Notes: generated by a model from the sequence alone, not told the origin. A DNA stretch of 64,000 bases from Atopsyche davidsoni (GCA_022113835.1 JAILWY010000002.1:9464501-9528500), one strand, 5' to 3'. Shown: positions 1-12,400, counted from the stretch's first letter. Program-made: numbers and translations.

Positions 1-2186
1 ATCTAAAAACATAATTTTACGCCACAAATAACAGCTATCAAATAAGACAGTGATTATATCATTATGGCATTAAACCAAAATAATAACAACGATATCATCC
101 CCCGATTACAGCTGCAACCCCTTACACACGTATATTTCCCTGGTAATCCGTCGAAACAAATCCACACGCGGGGGGTAGGGTGTCGTCACGTGACGCGCGT
201 CCACCTTCGTGACGTCACCACATCACCCTCATCCCCCTCTTCTCGGCCCCCACCCCAGCGTCACCAGGTGACAGGCTTCTCTATTGCTCGAATATAATAT
301 TTCCTTACAATGTATCGCTGTAATAATTATGAAAAAAAAAAAAACGAATGTATTATTATTTAGAAAAATTTGTATACTTCACTTATCACTTTGATGTTAG
401 CAAAGAAAACTCACTTGTTAATCAAAAATAACAAGTAAATCAATAATAAATTATTTAATATCTCAATTCGTTCGAATTATGTTGTTTGTAATTTTTAATT
501 CGTTATGATAATATAAAGCTTAAAGTTTGTCATATTTCCAACAAATATAATTCATTAGGCAATGTATCAGCCCTGGTCGCGGCGTGTAGCCGCACCCTTG
601 GCGGACTGATAAGTGTGTGGCACAGCCCGCGTTATAATATCAAATAATTTGACGGGGGATGAATAGAGAAGTGCTGGTACACTCACAGGGGTTGGTTTTT
701 TTCTGTTTGTAGTTTCACTAGTTTAGCACCTTGTGGCACTGCCGTGGTGCTAGGGGTTGCGCAAATATACACGGATCGACCCTCAATTCTGTCGTCAAAT
801 TGAATATATATTTATGTATGGTGGATATTTCATCAAATGATTTTCAAAATTTTAATTAATTGCATATTAGGCCGCAATACTAAAAAATCATTTTTTTTAT
901 TTAATAGATTGAATATACCAGTTTCTATTATAAGAACTTTGCTTCCTCGTTTTTGGGATTTTAAAATATATTAAATGCATTTATTATTTCATATAACCAG
1001 TAATATAAGGGAGCTTACAAATATGCAATTAAGTTTTAACATAACACTTCAATATTCCTTAATTAAGTTTTAAGCATGATTTTTAAAAATATAATCACGC
1101 TTTATTGATTTAAAAATATTAATATTTTTTTAATATCCATCAGTTGGCACGTACGCTTATATTATATGTATGCTTGAACATATAATATATTTATTACGTT
1201 CCACTAGTACATTTTGACGCGAGGGTTTCCCCTTTGTATTATTGTTTACCTTTCGTTGTTAGAAAAGCATTTTGTTCTTTATTGATGCAAATAATTTTTA
1301 ATTCATTGCTTTTGAAGGAGTTGTTATTTTAACAGCCTAGGGTTGAGCCAGTTTATTTTATTATTTTGCCGTTAAAATATTTTCTCAAATAATAAATAAT
1401 GATCATTGAATAAATATTTACGTACCAACGTCGTTCAGTGAGTTGAGTTTGATTCGTCATATTTGACAAAACAAAGCACTCGTTCAAAGCACAACAATTG
1501 TTTTTCGAAATAAAATTGAAATAAAATAAAAATGCATATAGAGAGAGAAAAAAATACGATTTAAATATTTTTACAAATAGCCGCGGAAAATTTATTATAA
1601 TAGGAGATACCTTCGCAAATGGATCTCGTTTTAATAACAATGCATTTCAAACGTCACTCGCCAATCCTGCCTTGTTCGCTAGGCAGTCTTAAAAATCCAC
1701 GAAATCTTTTATGGCCGACCACTGGCGGGAGCAAATAATTCATGAGATGCAAAGCGTATTCAGGGCGATATTTGAAAACAACGCAGCGCGACGTGCTGTG
1801 TCAAATTTAATGTTTGTTTGACTAATTGTCTTTAAAATCTAGAACAATCGCGTACGCGGGCTGCAGTGGACCCGTCGCCATGCCCTGCATGCCTCAGCAG
1901 ACGCGCAGCTCTCCGGGCGTCATGTTATCAATTTATTGATGGAGCTCATGCACTGGAAACTTTACGGAACGGAAACGGAATTTGAATCTTTTGAAAGCGA
2001 CATTTCGTTACCGTTATATTTATTCACAGAAAACACAAAACGAACGAATTATTAACAGATTAAGTTTGTTCGTAATTTTTTTTTTTTTTTTTTGATAATT
2101 CCCTAGACATATTTATTGAATCGGTGAATCACATTAGCGCAGACCTGTTAGCCAACAATGCGGCTACGGAAAAAAAATGTAGGATG
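1..2186. other. A+T-rich non-coding stretch
   Basis: No gene is visible. Most of it is A+T-rich with short homopolymers, including a run of about 18 T at 2078-2096. Two small G+C-rich patches sit at about 150-290, which holds the palindrome CACGTG inside GTCACGTGAC, and at about 560-635. A third lies at about 1840-1925. Open frames here (77 codons at 64-297 and 95 codons on the minus strand at 1353-1640) have no recognisable domain and no supporting splice or start context. Confidence 0.55.
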
Positions 2187-2327
2187 TAATTGAATGTGAC
2201 GTCCCTACAATTGGTGCTGTTGCTCTCTTCGTTGGCCGGTTGGCGGGCGCCTTTGTGCTCGGGGCCGGGTTCGGGTCCCGCTGGGAGCCTCGCCTCGGCA
2301 GTCGAGCCCGGCTCGGAGATCGATGAT

Positions 2328-2373
2328 CGATCCGCTCGATCCGCTCGATCCGCTCGATCCGCTCGATCCGATC
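2328..2373. repeat. 9-bp tandem repeat inside a small G+C island
   Basis: Four to five copies of the 9-mer GATCCGCTC follow one another, inside a G+C-rich patch at about 2190-2430. Because the unit is a multiple of three it keeps frames open on both strands, reading Arg-Ile-Glu repeats on the minus strand and Ala-Arg-Ser repeats on the plus strand. The open frames are therefore a by-product of the repeat. The repeat is flanked by GATCGATGATCGATC-type palindromic sequence. Confidence 0.8.
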
Positions 2374-2430
2374 GACGATCGAGTCGATTCTCTCGGGGCG
2401 CATGAGTTATGGCGCCGAATCACGCGATGC

Positions 2431-3848
2431 CGCTTCGATCACGATGTGTATTGGGTCCGTAATTAAAACGGAAAACGAATTTCAATTTGTTTGTTTGGAC
2501 TGCAATCGTACGCATGTTGTTTTAGATGATGTAATGAACGCGCGCTCGCTCTATCTGATCTGGTGTCAGATAAGGAAGCGGTCGACAGTAAGAGATGGAT
2601 GTTATTTACTGAAGTATGCGTTGGAAGTAATAAAAACATGTACTCCAAGCGTACTGAACTAAAGATCTTTATTAATTGAAAATACAATATTTGTTCAGTA
2701 AAATATGTATCCACTAGGATGTGATCCACTGGGCACTTTGTTACTATTTTTATTAAATTGATAATGATAGTTTCAAGAAATAATTTTGTAATTCTGTTGA
2801 AACATTAATTGCGAAGATAGCCTAGTTGTCTGAAATATTATAAATTATCTTCGGTGAATTGAAATGTTTTTGCACGTACAAATAAATTGGGTTTAATCCT
2901 CCTTTTAGCAAGATTTAAGTCATTTTGAAGTCAAGTTGATTAAATACATTTTTACTTCATTGTATTTATGTTTATAATAAAATATTATTTTGTTTCGATG
3001 CTTAGTTAGAAATTTCACTGACCTGTAGTAAAAGTTTACGTTTTCAAATTAAAGTTAAATTATTAAGATTAGTTGAGCTGCAGATAATACAGATTATTTG
3101 GTTTTTTGTGTTTGTGAGCAAACATAATACACCCACGAATGGTCCACTTGTCAGGTGCGTATAACAGATATAAAGCAAAGCAGTCAGCGTTATCCGGCAG
3201 GGTTCAGCCGGAATCATCGCGGCGGGGTGACCCGGCCGCGTCCCGGGGCATTAGCATCAGGGCGGGAGGGTTTTTCGCGATTTTCCGAATCTATAGATAG
3301 CCGCGGGAGGCTGCGCCCGCCCCGCGCCCCCGCCCCGCGCCCCCGCCCGGTAATTGGAAGGCGCTCCATTAAAACAGCTTACGTCCGACGGGGCGAGATT
3401 TTAATAAAGTTTCGCCGTCGCGGGGCTGTTGTGAATCAGCGCACGGCCTGTTGAAGACGTCGCTCCGCGTCTGTCGCCGGGCGGGTGCACCCGTCACTTC
3501 TGCTCACCCTCTCGGCCCGGCCGTAGACAATGGGTGCCCGGCCGAGGGCTCTGCGGCTTCGCGTGCCCCTCGAAGCCTTGTATCGAAATTAACTCACTGT
3601 GATTATAATACAATCGCGTTTGTGTTTTATACCTGCCGTGCCGTATGCGCTCCTTGCAGACCACACGAGTCAGACTATACATATTTATTTTTATGATATT
3701 GTAATATAACTAATACTATCCTCGAAAATATCCTATCTTCTTATTCTACTTCCTAGGGTGCCTATTATCTCACTGATCATATATTGCTATAATAGCAATA
3801 AATGCTGTGCCAGTGTTCATGGTTTTTTTAGGGAAAATTGTGTGGTCC
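2431..3848. other. A+T-rich stretch with one G+C island
   Basis: Positions 2431-3150 are A+T-rich with nothing recognised. Positions about 3180-3570 form a G+C-rich island that includes a C-rich low-complexity run at about 3318-3350. A pyrimidine-rich stretch ending in CCTAG at 3751-3756, with ACTAAT at about 3709, resembles a 3' splice site. No convincing 5' splice site follows it before the hAT insertion, so no exon is called. Confidence 0.5.
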
Positions 3849-3856
3849 TTCTACAC

Positions 3857-4403
3857 CAGTGGGTCTCAAACTCTTTTGGCCCACGGACCCCCCTTCATAG
3901 TCAAAACTTGCCTACGGACCCCTTTCATGGTCAAAACTTGCCTACGGACCCCCTTTCATAGTCAAAACTTGCCTACGGACCCCCTTTCATAGTCAAAACT
4001 TGCCTACGGACCCCCTTTCATAGTCAAAACTTGCCTATGGACCCTGGGTGAAAAACTACATAAATTCATATTATAGACTAGTTGGTGCAAGTATCGACTC
4101 TACTGCGTTCCTGTTTAAACCTGACTAACTCACCGCGATGCCTGTTATTACTTGTATTTTATGCACCTGTTTAGATTTATATTTTACTTAGGACGTAAAA
4201 ATTGGTAATAATGTATTCATTGTTATTTATTTTAACTTCTATATTAATGAAAATGTGTCTCAGTTTTTTTCTTTTATATTAAACCTTGCGCGGACCCCCT
4301 GACGTTGTTGAGGAACCCCCAAATCGATTTTAATTTTCTAAGGACCCCCTGAATGATCCCAGGGACCCCATGGGGTCCGTAGGGACTACTTTGAGAAGCA
4401 CTG
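3857..4403. mobile_element. Non-autonomous hAT-type DNA transposon with perfect 8-bp target duplication
   Basis: The element starts CAGTGGGTCTCAAACT and ends with the inverted complement of CAGTGCTTCTCAAAGT. Inside both ends lies a CGGACCCC motif. It is flanked by an exact 8-bp direct repeat, TTCTACAC, at 3849-3856 and 4404-4411. An 8-bp duplication with CAGTG-type ends is the known signature of the hAT superfamily. The element is 547 bp and has no transposase frame, so it depends on a transposase from elsewhere. Its 5' half holds a 31-bp tandem repeat and its 3' half is A+T-rich. The perfect duplication suggests a fairly recent insertion. The short open frames across 3758-3992 are products of the internal repeat. 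Confidence 0.92.
3883..4044 (+). repeat. Internal 31-bp tandem repeat of the hAT element
   Basis: Five full units plus a partial one start at 3883, 3914, 3944, 3975, 4006 and 4037. Spacing is 30-31 bp and the units are almost identical, each reading ACGGACCCCCTTTCATAGTC followed by AAAACTTGCCT. The unit begins with the same CGGACCCC word found next to both element ends, so the array probably grew from the subterminal motif. Subterminal repeats are transposase-binding sites in several hAT elements, but that role is only an inference here. There are no variable spacers, so it is not CRISPR-like. Confidence 0.9.
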
Positions 4404-4412
4404 TTCTACACC

Positions 4413-4646
4413 GTATTCTGCGTATTGCTGCTGCCCAATAGCATTATTATATAATTCTATCCTTACACGCTTTGGCGTTTAGATCTGATACTGCTTCTCG
4501 CCTCCCCACCTCGATAAGATACTTCCAGAGCACATCCCTCCACAATCATTTCAAGTCCACTTCTCCATTACCGATCCTTTACACCCGCACAGGGTACATA
4601 GTGGCAGTCATGCACAAGGAATAGAATGGCAAAAGCAGGGTCGTCA
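4413..4646 (+). repeat. Dispersed repeat R1, copy A
   Basis: This stretch matches 48788-49016 in the same orientation over about 230 bp. Shared blocks include TGCCCAATAGCATTATTATA, GGCGTTTAGATCTGATACT and AGCACATCCCTCCACAATCA, and both copies end near an AGCAGG block. Copy A lacks a hairpin-containing stretch found in copy B but has about 29 bp (4572-4600) that B lacks. It begins directly after the 3' target duplication of the hAT element. No protein or tRNA-derived head was recognised, so the class (LINE tail, SINE or MITE) is unknown. Confidence 0.75.
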
Positions 4647-4649
4647 GGT

Positions 4650-5690
4650 TTCGTCTTATACGTGCTCTCTATAATCTGCAAATTGTGCTTGCGAAAATAT
4701 TATTTGTCATAATTGCCTTGTTTATTTGCTAAAAATAAAATACGCTGAAATAATAGTCATAACCTCATATAATTATTTTTTTTATCAAAATTATGTGTAT
4801 TACTATAAACTCTTTAAGTCCTTAATGTAGTGATTTTGTGTGTCTATGAGTTTAATAAAAATAATTCAATACTCATAATAAACGTAAGTTGAAATAATTT
4901 GAAACCGATCTTGCGAGAGATAAATGGGATAAATAACGACGATATCGATTGCGACTTGATGAAGATCGGGGCAGGCGTCCTTAATCCGATAAATGTTTGA
5001 TACCCGAGCACGCATCCATCTTAATTCAATCAATAATTTAAAATACCGGCCCGGCAAGGAGAGTTTAAAGTGAATAAGGACAGTTTGCCGGGGCGCGCAT
5101 GAATAATTTATTTACTTTATACAATTTCCCAAAACCGGCTGATGGCCGCGGCACCTGACGCGCAACCCAAGCCGGCAATTCGCGGAGCCCGTCCGGTGGA
5201 ATATTAAGTTTATCTCCCCTCAAGAAAGTATTGCATGGATTTATATATGGCATATTCCCGGGGAGAGGGCGGGGGCGCGCCCCTCGCCTCGCAGGGGCTG
5301 CCCTCCCTCTGCGAGACATCACAATAAAATAAAAATACCATAAAAATGATTTGTGTGACGAATGGACGAAAAGAATTTTTCGCTAAGCAAACCCGACATC
5401 GTGTTCCTGAGAGCAATGCACGTGGGGCGGCTGCCGTGCCCCGCGAGAACAGCCGCGGAGATTATGTGAGATATGAAATTTTTAAATAAATAAAACAGCA
5501 AGCAATACGAGTTCTAAATATATATAATACATTTCAGCACATTTTTTTTCACATAAATTTAGCTGCATGGATTATCCGGTTTGCTTAGGTCGATATTTAC
5601 GGAATGCATTTTATGTATGCGTCAGTGGTTTATATAATAAGTTTTAACCATAGTTTTGGAGATGTAAGAATTAGAGTGATGTTTGAGTGA
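4650..5690. other. A+T-rich spacer and G+C island
   Basis: Positions 4650-5035 and 5490-5690 are A+T-rich with nothing recognised. Positions 5040-5480 are G+C-rich with interspersed A+T words such as AATAATTTATTTAC. Short minus-strand frames overlap each other in several frames here, which is typical of G+C-rich non-coding DNA. No domain was recognised. Confidence 0.5.
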
Positions 5691-8600
5691 GTTAGTGGTG
5701 ATTTTCTTGGGGCACAGTGCACGGGGATGATGGCGGGCTGGCCGGGGCCCCCCGGCGCCGCCCGCCGGCGCGTTCCGCCGCATTTGTTGCGGACTTTCTG
5801 TGTTTCCGGATTTTTTCCTCCGTATTAGATATAAGATACGTTTCCCGCTCCATTGTTGCGAGCCGGCCGGGGATATTCGGGGATTTCGAGGATTTTGCGG
5901 CCTGCGAACTCGCTACCCGCGGTTTTATTACTGACAATACTCATTTTATCAGCGGACTCCGCAAGATATATTGAAATAGATTCTTTATTATTTGATTCTA
6001 CCATAAATTGCGCAAAAACTATTACGGTCGTAACTAATTTTGTGTTTCTTTTTTGTTGCAGGTAAGCTTCGGTTTTCGCGTTATCTTGAATGATCAGTTT
6101 GTAGCACCCGCAGGTGAGTTTTTGCGGGTTTTATATTTATAAAAAAACAGCGGAGTGAAGCCGTTCAATCCGGATAGACCGTCCCGAGTGCGCTATCTCA
6201 GTTCAAATCACTTATTTTCGCGGTAACAGATTTAAAGTACCCTCGGAGGGGGCGGCGGGGCGGCATTTGCGCGGGCGGGAGGTCCCCGCCCGGGACCCCG
6301 CCCGCAGAGCAATAATAAACTTGGCGGCTTATCTGATGCAAGAAGTCGGGTCGTCTGAGGGCGGGCGGCTGCAGCGACGCCCGCTGACAATGGAGATGAA
6401 GTTCGACTCGGAGTTTCGCCGATAACAATGCGACCCTGACACAATACGAGCGTGTCGCTCGTCGCCTCGGCACTAGCGGGAGGCCCGGCCGTATCGCCCG
6501 CCGTCGTGGGAAATCTCTCCCCTTTCATCTTTTCACGAGCTTTAAATTCTCGCGTTGTTTGCGTGTGGCGAATCTGCTCGGTATGACGAATTCGAGCTTT
6601 CGTCCGCGATCAAAGAAGTCTTTCAGTCGATTTGATTTAATTAAAGCCTGGACGTCGGGCCGCTTTGACGGGCGCCGTCGGCCCGATAGTCCGCCAGGTC
6701 CGCCACACTCTGCGCAAGTAAAAATAGAATAAAAGACTCCTTCAAATAATCTGAACGCTTCCGTAAACACGGAATTTCGTAGACAACAAGAATTTTCCAC
6801 AGCGCAAAGAATATCACTCATCGCCTTCCTTTTGGAATTCCTCAGATGAAACGCGCCGTTTTTTTTCTCTTCTTATTCTCGTCACAATCGACTTAATATT
6901 GCAGGCAAAATATTAATGCGCCGCGATAAGCTCTGCATCTCGAGAGGGCACTTATCCGTGATAAATAGTAAAACAAAAGTATAACCCGGCGCGGCGGGGG
7001 AGCGCGAAATAATGAAGTACTTAATATTAAAATACTGTAAATTAGGTTGTTTGAAAAATGAAAAAGAAGTTGAAATTGTCTCGAGCGCTACTTCGGCGTG
7101 TTATGAATTTCAAATGAATGAGAATTTTTCCGCGGAGGTGTTCGCCGGCTGGCGCGGGAGGGCCGACGCATTACATATGCATTTATTCTTACCAATGTGG
7201 AAAACGCCTTCCAATTGTGCCGGTATTTTTAAGTTTTATGAAGGTGTAATTTGAAACGAAATTTTATTCCGCCTTACAAATTACCGACGCCAAAACACGC
7301 GGAAACTCCGGCGAGTACTCCATCCCCTAGCCCGGGGACGCGTGGGGGTCGGAGGCCCGAGTCGCGGCGCCGCGAGGGAAGCTCGCGCCATGAATCAATT
7401 AGTCATTCCAGCGCCCGGCCGGCTCCTCACTCCGCTGACCTGCTCGCAATCACACAACTTTTACTTTCCTCGAGATAAAATTGTCATGTCGACAGTTTTT
7501 TCCGTTTTCTCGCAGAGTGAACTATGTACGGCCGAAACGAGCCGAGTAGAAGTTCCATTATGTATTAGGCTCGCAGGAGGCGGCGGATAGTAAACGGGGA
7601 AACCGGAGTGTAAGGATGCCATTTGTTTTTATCAAGCTACCCTCTACCCCAGCCGGCTTCCTGCCGCCCCGGTCCCCGAGGGAGGCTCGACGCTTCGTTT
7701 TCCGAAACCTTTTTTGCCTCATTCCCTCGCAGGCCCCCTTTTTTGTCGGTAACAATGAAGAAGAATGGAGGCTCGGTGCGGTCGATGGAAGAGAGCGATG
7801 TGAGATTTTTTATTTAAGATAATACAAGCTCATCGCAAAGATTTCCCGCCGAGGATTTTCGCGAGGAAAATTCCGTCACTCGGGCTGCGGAATATTTACG
7901 GCCGATCGGAGCAGTCCGACTCGGAGCACGCGAAACGTGCGGATTATTTATGCGGCCGCCGTCCTCATCGACGGAATTTAAGTTTATGTCGGCCGGAACA
8001 ACTAGTGTCTTCGCTTTTTCGATAAACGTGCGCTCGAGATTCTTCAGAGTATGACAAAATATGAGCACTCCTGGTGGGGTTCGCCGAGCTCCGAGGCTCT
8101 CGCGTGCGCGCGTTATGTGAATCTACGGCCGAGGCGGGGGCACCTCCGAGCGCCCGCTCCGATGTCGCTGCGGAAACTTTCCCGACTCGCCCCGTGCGCG
8201 AGAAAATTCCCAGCAAAGTAAAGAAATACCCAGAGCGTTAATTTGATTTCGGCTTCTCGGATCGCATTCTCAGACTCCTCGGTCGGAAAATGAAAACGGC
8301 TATAGTAAAAGTTTAAAAGGCACCCCTCGGAGTATCCGGGCAGCGGGAGGCACGTCGAGCAGTCGGCGCTCCGCCGGGCGACGGAGCATAAAAGGATCGG
8401 GAGCAGAAAACTTCTTAACAAGCAACCGGAGATGGCGAGGCCCGCAGAAAGTATAAGGAGGCAGAGACGGCATAACGAGAGTGGGACGCGGAAAACAACG
8501 CCCGGAGATTTATCGCTCCGCTGGTAACTCTACGCGAGGGGCGGCGCTGGCCCCGGGTCAGGCGCCGCGACGCCCGGGCAAACAAGAGCGAACAAAACAC

Positions 8601-9300
8601 ACAAAAGCACTCTTTCTTATTATCTCCAATGCAAGCTTAAACATTTATCGATATTCAATCGAAAACATATACAAAAATATACGTAGCTGTTAATCGTTAT
8701 TTTGTAGATTTGTATATATAAATATAAATATACTAAATCAAATTATTTCTATCAACTTACGCAACAAAAAAAACTTTTTAATTTGTTTCTCTGAAAAAAA
8801 ATCTCAGCGAATAGTTTACATCGCATTCAGTCGACTTCATTAAAAATAAATTAATGTAGCGAAAGCTCCATTCGAGAGGCATCATTCGAGGGGCAAAATT
8901 AAATTGAAAAAAAAAAAAAAAAAAAAGTATCCGGCAAGGAAGACGGAGGAGGCGCGCCGCCCGTGAAGGAAGCGAGATACCGGCGTCTCGTGGTGATAAA
9001 TCACCTTCGGGAAATTAAAAGCAGAGGCAAAAACAATGCGTCGCGGTGCGAAATGAAGTGGAACGAGCCGGGCGCCTGGGGTGCAGGCCAAAGCCGCTAC
9101 ACGCCCGGCCCGCGGCAATATCGCGCCGCCGGGCAGAAACCCACCCCCAGGCTCTGATATTAATTTCACTGGGAATAATAAGACCACCCCGCTCGCCCGC
9201 GCCGCCGAGCAGCCGGACGCGGCGTCTTCTAGGCTTAGCGTTTCGTCTTCACTCCGCAGATGATAAACTGATTCCCGGCGGTTTTTTTTTCTGCCTCAAA
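5691..9300. other. Long G+C-rich island cluster, candidate regulatory DNA
   Basis: About 3.6 kb alternates CG-rich blocks with short A+T words such as TTTATTG, TTAATTA and AATTTAAG. This differs clearly from the A+T-rich flanks. Frames of 60-100 codons open on both strands in several frames at once, with no long frame, no domain and few splice pairs. The exception is the recursive-splice candidate at 6062, annotated separately. Acceptor-like pyrimidine tracts also occur near 7519 (TTTTCTCGCAG) and 7732 (ATTCCCTCGCAG), but no good donor follows. The texture is what I would expect of conserved non-coding DNA inside a large developmental-gene intron. Without a second genome this is an inference. 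Confidence 0.45.
6033..6119 (+). other. Candidate recursive splice site with a 52-nt downstream recursive exon
   Basis: An AACTAAT branch-point-like word at about 6032-6038 precedes the tract TTTGTGTTTCTTTTTTG. The acceptor TTGCAG, ending at 6061, is followed immediately by the donor GTAAGC (6062-6067). An acceptor joined to a donor with no exon between is the defining form of insect ratcheting points, at which long introns are removed in steps. A second donor, CAG|GTGAGT, starts at 6114. It would delimit a 52-nt exon (6062-6113) that could help recognise the site by exon definition. The +1 frame of this 52-nt segment has no stop. Splice signals are read directly; use of the site is inferred. 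The implied host gene is on the + strand with exons outside the window. Confidence 0.65.
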
Positions 9301-9340
9301 TATGAACCACGCTAACTTTAATTACTTGTTAAGTATTTTT

Positions 9341-9437
9341 GAGTAAAATACTTTTCACACTCTGTTTGATAATGCCAACGTGAAAGGTCGGCGAAACCGG
9401 TCATAAATAAAATCGAACATGTGGAAAATCACTCAAG
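9341..9437 (+). mobile_element. Hammerhead-motif repeat family H1, copy 1 (degraded)
   Basis: This matches copies at 38270-38395 and 39885-39972 (minus). It shares CTGTTTGATAATGCCAACGT, a stem-loop and GCGAAACCGGTCA. The hammerhead-like core runs 9366-9403: TTGATAA, stem II 9374-9379 with 9387-9392 (one A/C mismatch) around a 7-nt loop, GAAA at 9393-9396, then CCGGTC and A. The right flank (9403-9437) is a diverged version of the 31-bp arm in copy 2. The left arm is mostly deleted, leaving AGTAAAATACTT. No target duplication was found. Hammerhead motifs of this layout are known in Penelope-like retroelements; membership here is inferred. Confidence 0.6.
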
Positions 9438-12400
9438 AATTCCACTAAGTACTCTCTGTAATTCAAAAATATTGAATTTCTTTACTTGTTAAATCTTAAT
9501 ATTTTGATATGTAATATAAGTGAACTTAAAATAATTTAAAACGGTGACTATCCTAAAATTGTTCAATTGTTTTTTTGTAATTTTAATAAGATTTAAACAC
9601 CCGTGAATGAATTGAAATACTATAGCGATTTTGAGCTTAAAGTATAAATGTAACTATAAAAACCATGAAATATTTTTTTACATCTAATACATTTTTGATT
9701 TTCATCTGTTAATGTATATGTATCATGATTAGCGATCGCGATACAAAAATCGTATCAATTAAGTAATTCGTCGTCTAAAATGTTAATCGCATTATTAAAA
9801 TCGCCATAGCAGCGACACTCCGGGAGATAGCGATGTCAAATATGGGTTTTTATTAAAATAATTTTAAAAAGCAGGTCGGGCGAGTCTCGCGCCGACGACT
9901 CCTGGCCCCGGGGCGGGGGCGCGGGGGCGCGGGGGCGCAGGGGCGCAGGGGATCCGATAGAGCGCGGGGGCGCCGAGTAAATTAGGTGCCAGTTTTTAAT
10001 TTATTTTCGCGTTATCTGGAGGTGCCCCCGGTGGCTCGGCAACTGTACTGTTTGCCCCCCGCCCCCGCGCCCCCGCCCCCGCGCCCCCGCCCCGCGACTC
10101 CGGGGACCCGCGGGGCGCATCAATCAAGATATAAAAAAGGACCAAATAAAATATTTGGCATGCCAGAGTTTTTAACAAAGTCGTGGCCTTTTTTGGAAAC
10201 TCAGCGATTTCGGTATTCTTCTTTTGTTTAGGACGTGGGCTTTTTTTTTTATTTGTTATTTTTAAGTGAATGTTTGTAAGTCAATATTCTTTCCACTACT
10301 GGATACCGCTCCGGTTTCGTTATACCGTTTTAATAGAAACCCATCTCATGGTTACGATTATTATGAACTATATCAGAAAATTTATTTGTGATTTTTTCTT
10401 ACTTTGTGTAATCAATCTTGAGAATTGGAACATTTTATAAATGCTTTATATTTTTCAGGGCAATAATATTGATACAAATTAAAAAAAAATTAACGGATAG
10501 ACAACTACGAATAATTGATTGAAAACTATTATCATAATTGTGGATTTAACATACTTTGCATGTATGTATTGTATATATTACATATATTTTGACAAAAGTA
10601 AAAGTTTTAATCGAACATTATAACAAAAGCCATGTCTACTTATGAGTTGATTTTTTGCTAAGTTAAAGCCGTAGAGGTTATGAGTTTGAATGACCCGTGC
10701 TGAAAAAATATCGAGGATTTTTCTCGTTTAATATGAGACACGATAATTTAACCAAAAAAAAATTACAAATACAATAAGACGAGATAAATAATATGGCCGT
10801 ATTGACAATAGATAAAAGCAATTATGGCCGTATGATATTGAAGTGTTATCTTAATGCTGCACAGGACAATCGAGGGTAACGAGAAATGCTTCCATTACTA
10901 AATGGCGCATCTCATAAGTCCGGCAAGTCATTCCGCGTTCTCGGGACAAAGGACCCCGAGTCAAACAATTATCATTCCCGGCGCGTAAAAACCACGTCCG
11001 CGGTGTCCGACTTTCCCGACAGCCAGAAAAATACATAAATGCAAGAAAACGGAGCGCTTCTCTGCTTTACGGGCCGCGGCCTGCATCGAAAGTGACGCGG
11101 ACTTCGTTAAGGTGGACTTGACTTAAAAATAATTATTTGAAAGAGAAGGTACAGATAAATATACACCCGCGACAAAGCAACGCCAGCCTGTAAAAAGAAA
11201 AGGAACGGCATTGTATTTACTAGAGTAACCAACTCTTGAAAATCTCAGTTAAAATACGAGCGAACGTAAAATATGTTTTGTTCAAATCATTTCAAAATTC
11301 AAAATTAAATTTGAAAGATCTTTTATTTTATTAGTTAGATATCAAGTTAAATACACATATATATTTATATGAAGATAAAAGAAAGTACGGTTACATTTCA
11401 ATATGAGCCAACAATACGCTATGTTTATGCAAAAAAACAAGTACGCAGTTACGTTGTCTTTATAGGAAAGTATTCGTAATGGCTTGTTTGATTTATACTG
11501 ATTATAAAAATGCTGAGAGATGTACAATAGCAGAGAAGTGAATATAATAGATATAGCGTCATTGAGGTAGTCTGAAGAGGCAAATCAGTTCGACGTGAAG
11601 GCAAGGGTATGATCATCCTGTCACTTGTAATTACCTCCGTCTCGTAGTTTGCAGAGTTATCATCAGTTATTTCCTATTATTTATTACACATTGTATGGAT
11701 GGCGTGATGGAAAATTGTATTTTATTATTTATCACACGTGTTATTCATACAAGTTTGAAAAAAATATTCGCTTAATCTTTTTCCGAAGTTACATGTAACA
11801 AATAATCATTGTTGTATTAAGATATGTGGTTCTTATTGATATTTATGCATGTACACGAATTTTAAAGATAATAAACTCTGTTTTAATTTTTAATCAAACT
11901 GATATGTTTAGAATTTAATTTTTCACTATCATAGGTTGCTATATTATGTAAAAAAAGATTTGAGTACACGGTCCAATGAATTTAAATTATCAATAATATA
12001 AACATTAATTCAAAATTTCATATTTAAAAGTCACATGAATAATAAATTTTCCTCCTGAAATAAACAACGTTTATCGCTGGAGCTAGAGCTATTTTTTCGG
12101 AATTATAATTTTTTTTTTTTGTGATATTGATTATAATTAACTCAATTTGCAATAATTATATTTTTATTAATTGACAAAAATGCATATATCTGTAAAATAA
12201 GTATTCAGATTGTTTTTTGGCCTATTTTCTGAATTATTACCTCGCATCATGCATTTTTTGTGTTCCAATACTTCATTTCTTGAAAGTACGTTAAAATATT
12301 GTTTAAAAGCTTGACGCGGCATAAAACATATAAAAATGAACAATTCAGCCTTTTTTTAATCTAAAGACGAAGCTTACGGTACTCGTATCATCAGTGACTA

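Noticed and set aside
3883..4044. CRISPR-like array
   Set aside because: Repeats are directly adjacent with no spacers, inside a hAT transposon of a eukaryotic genome. The same applies to 51213-51589.
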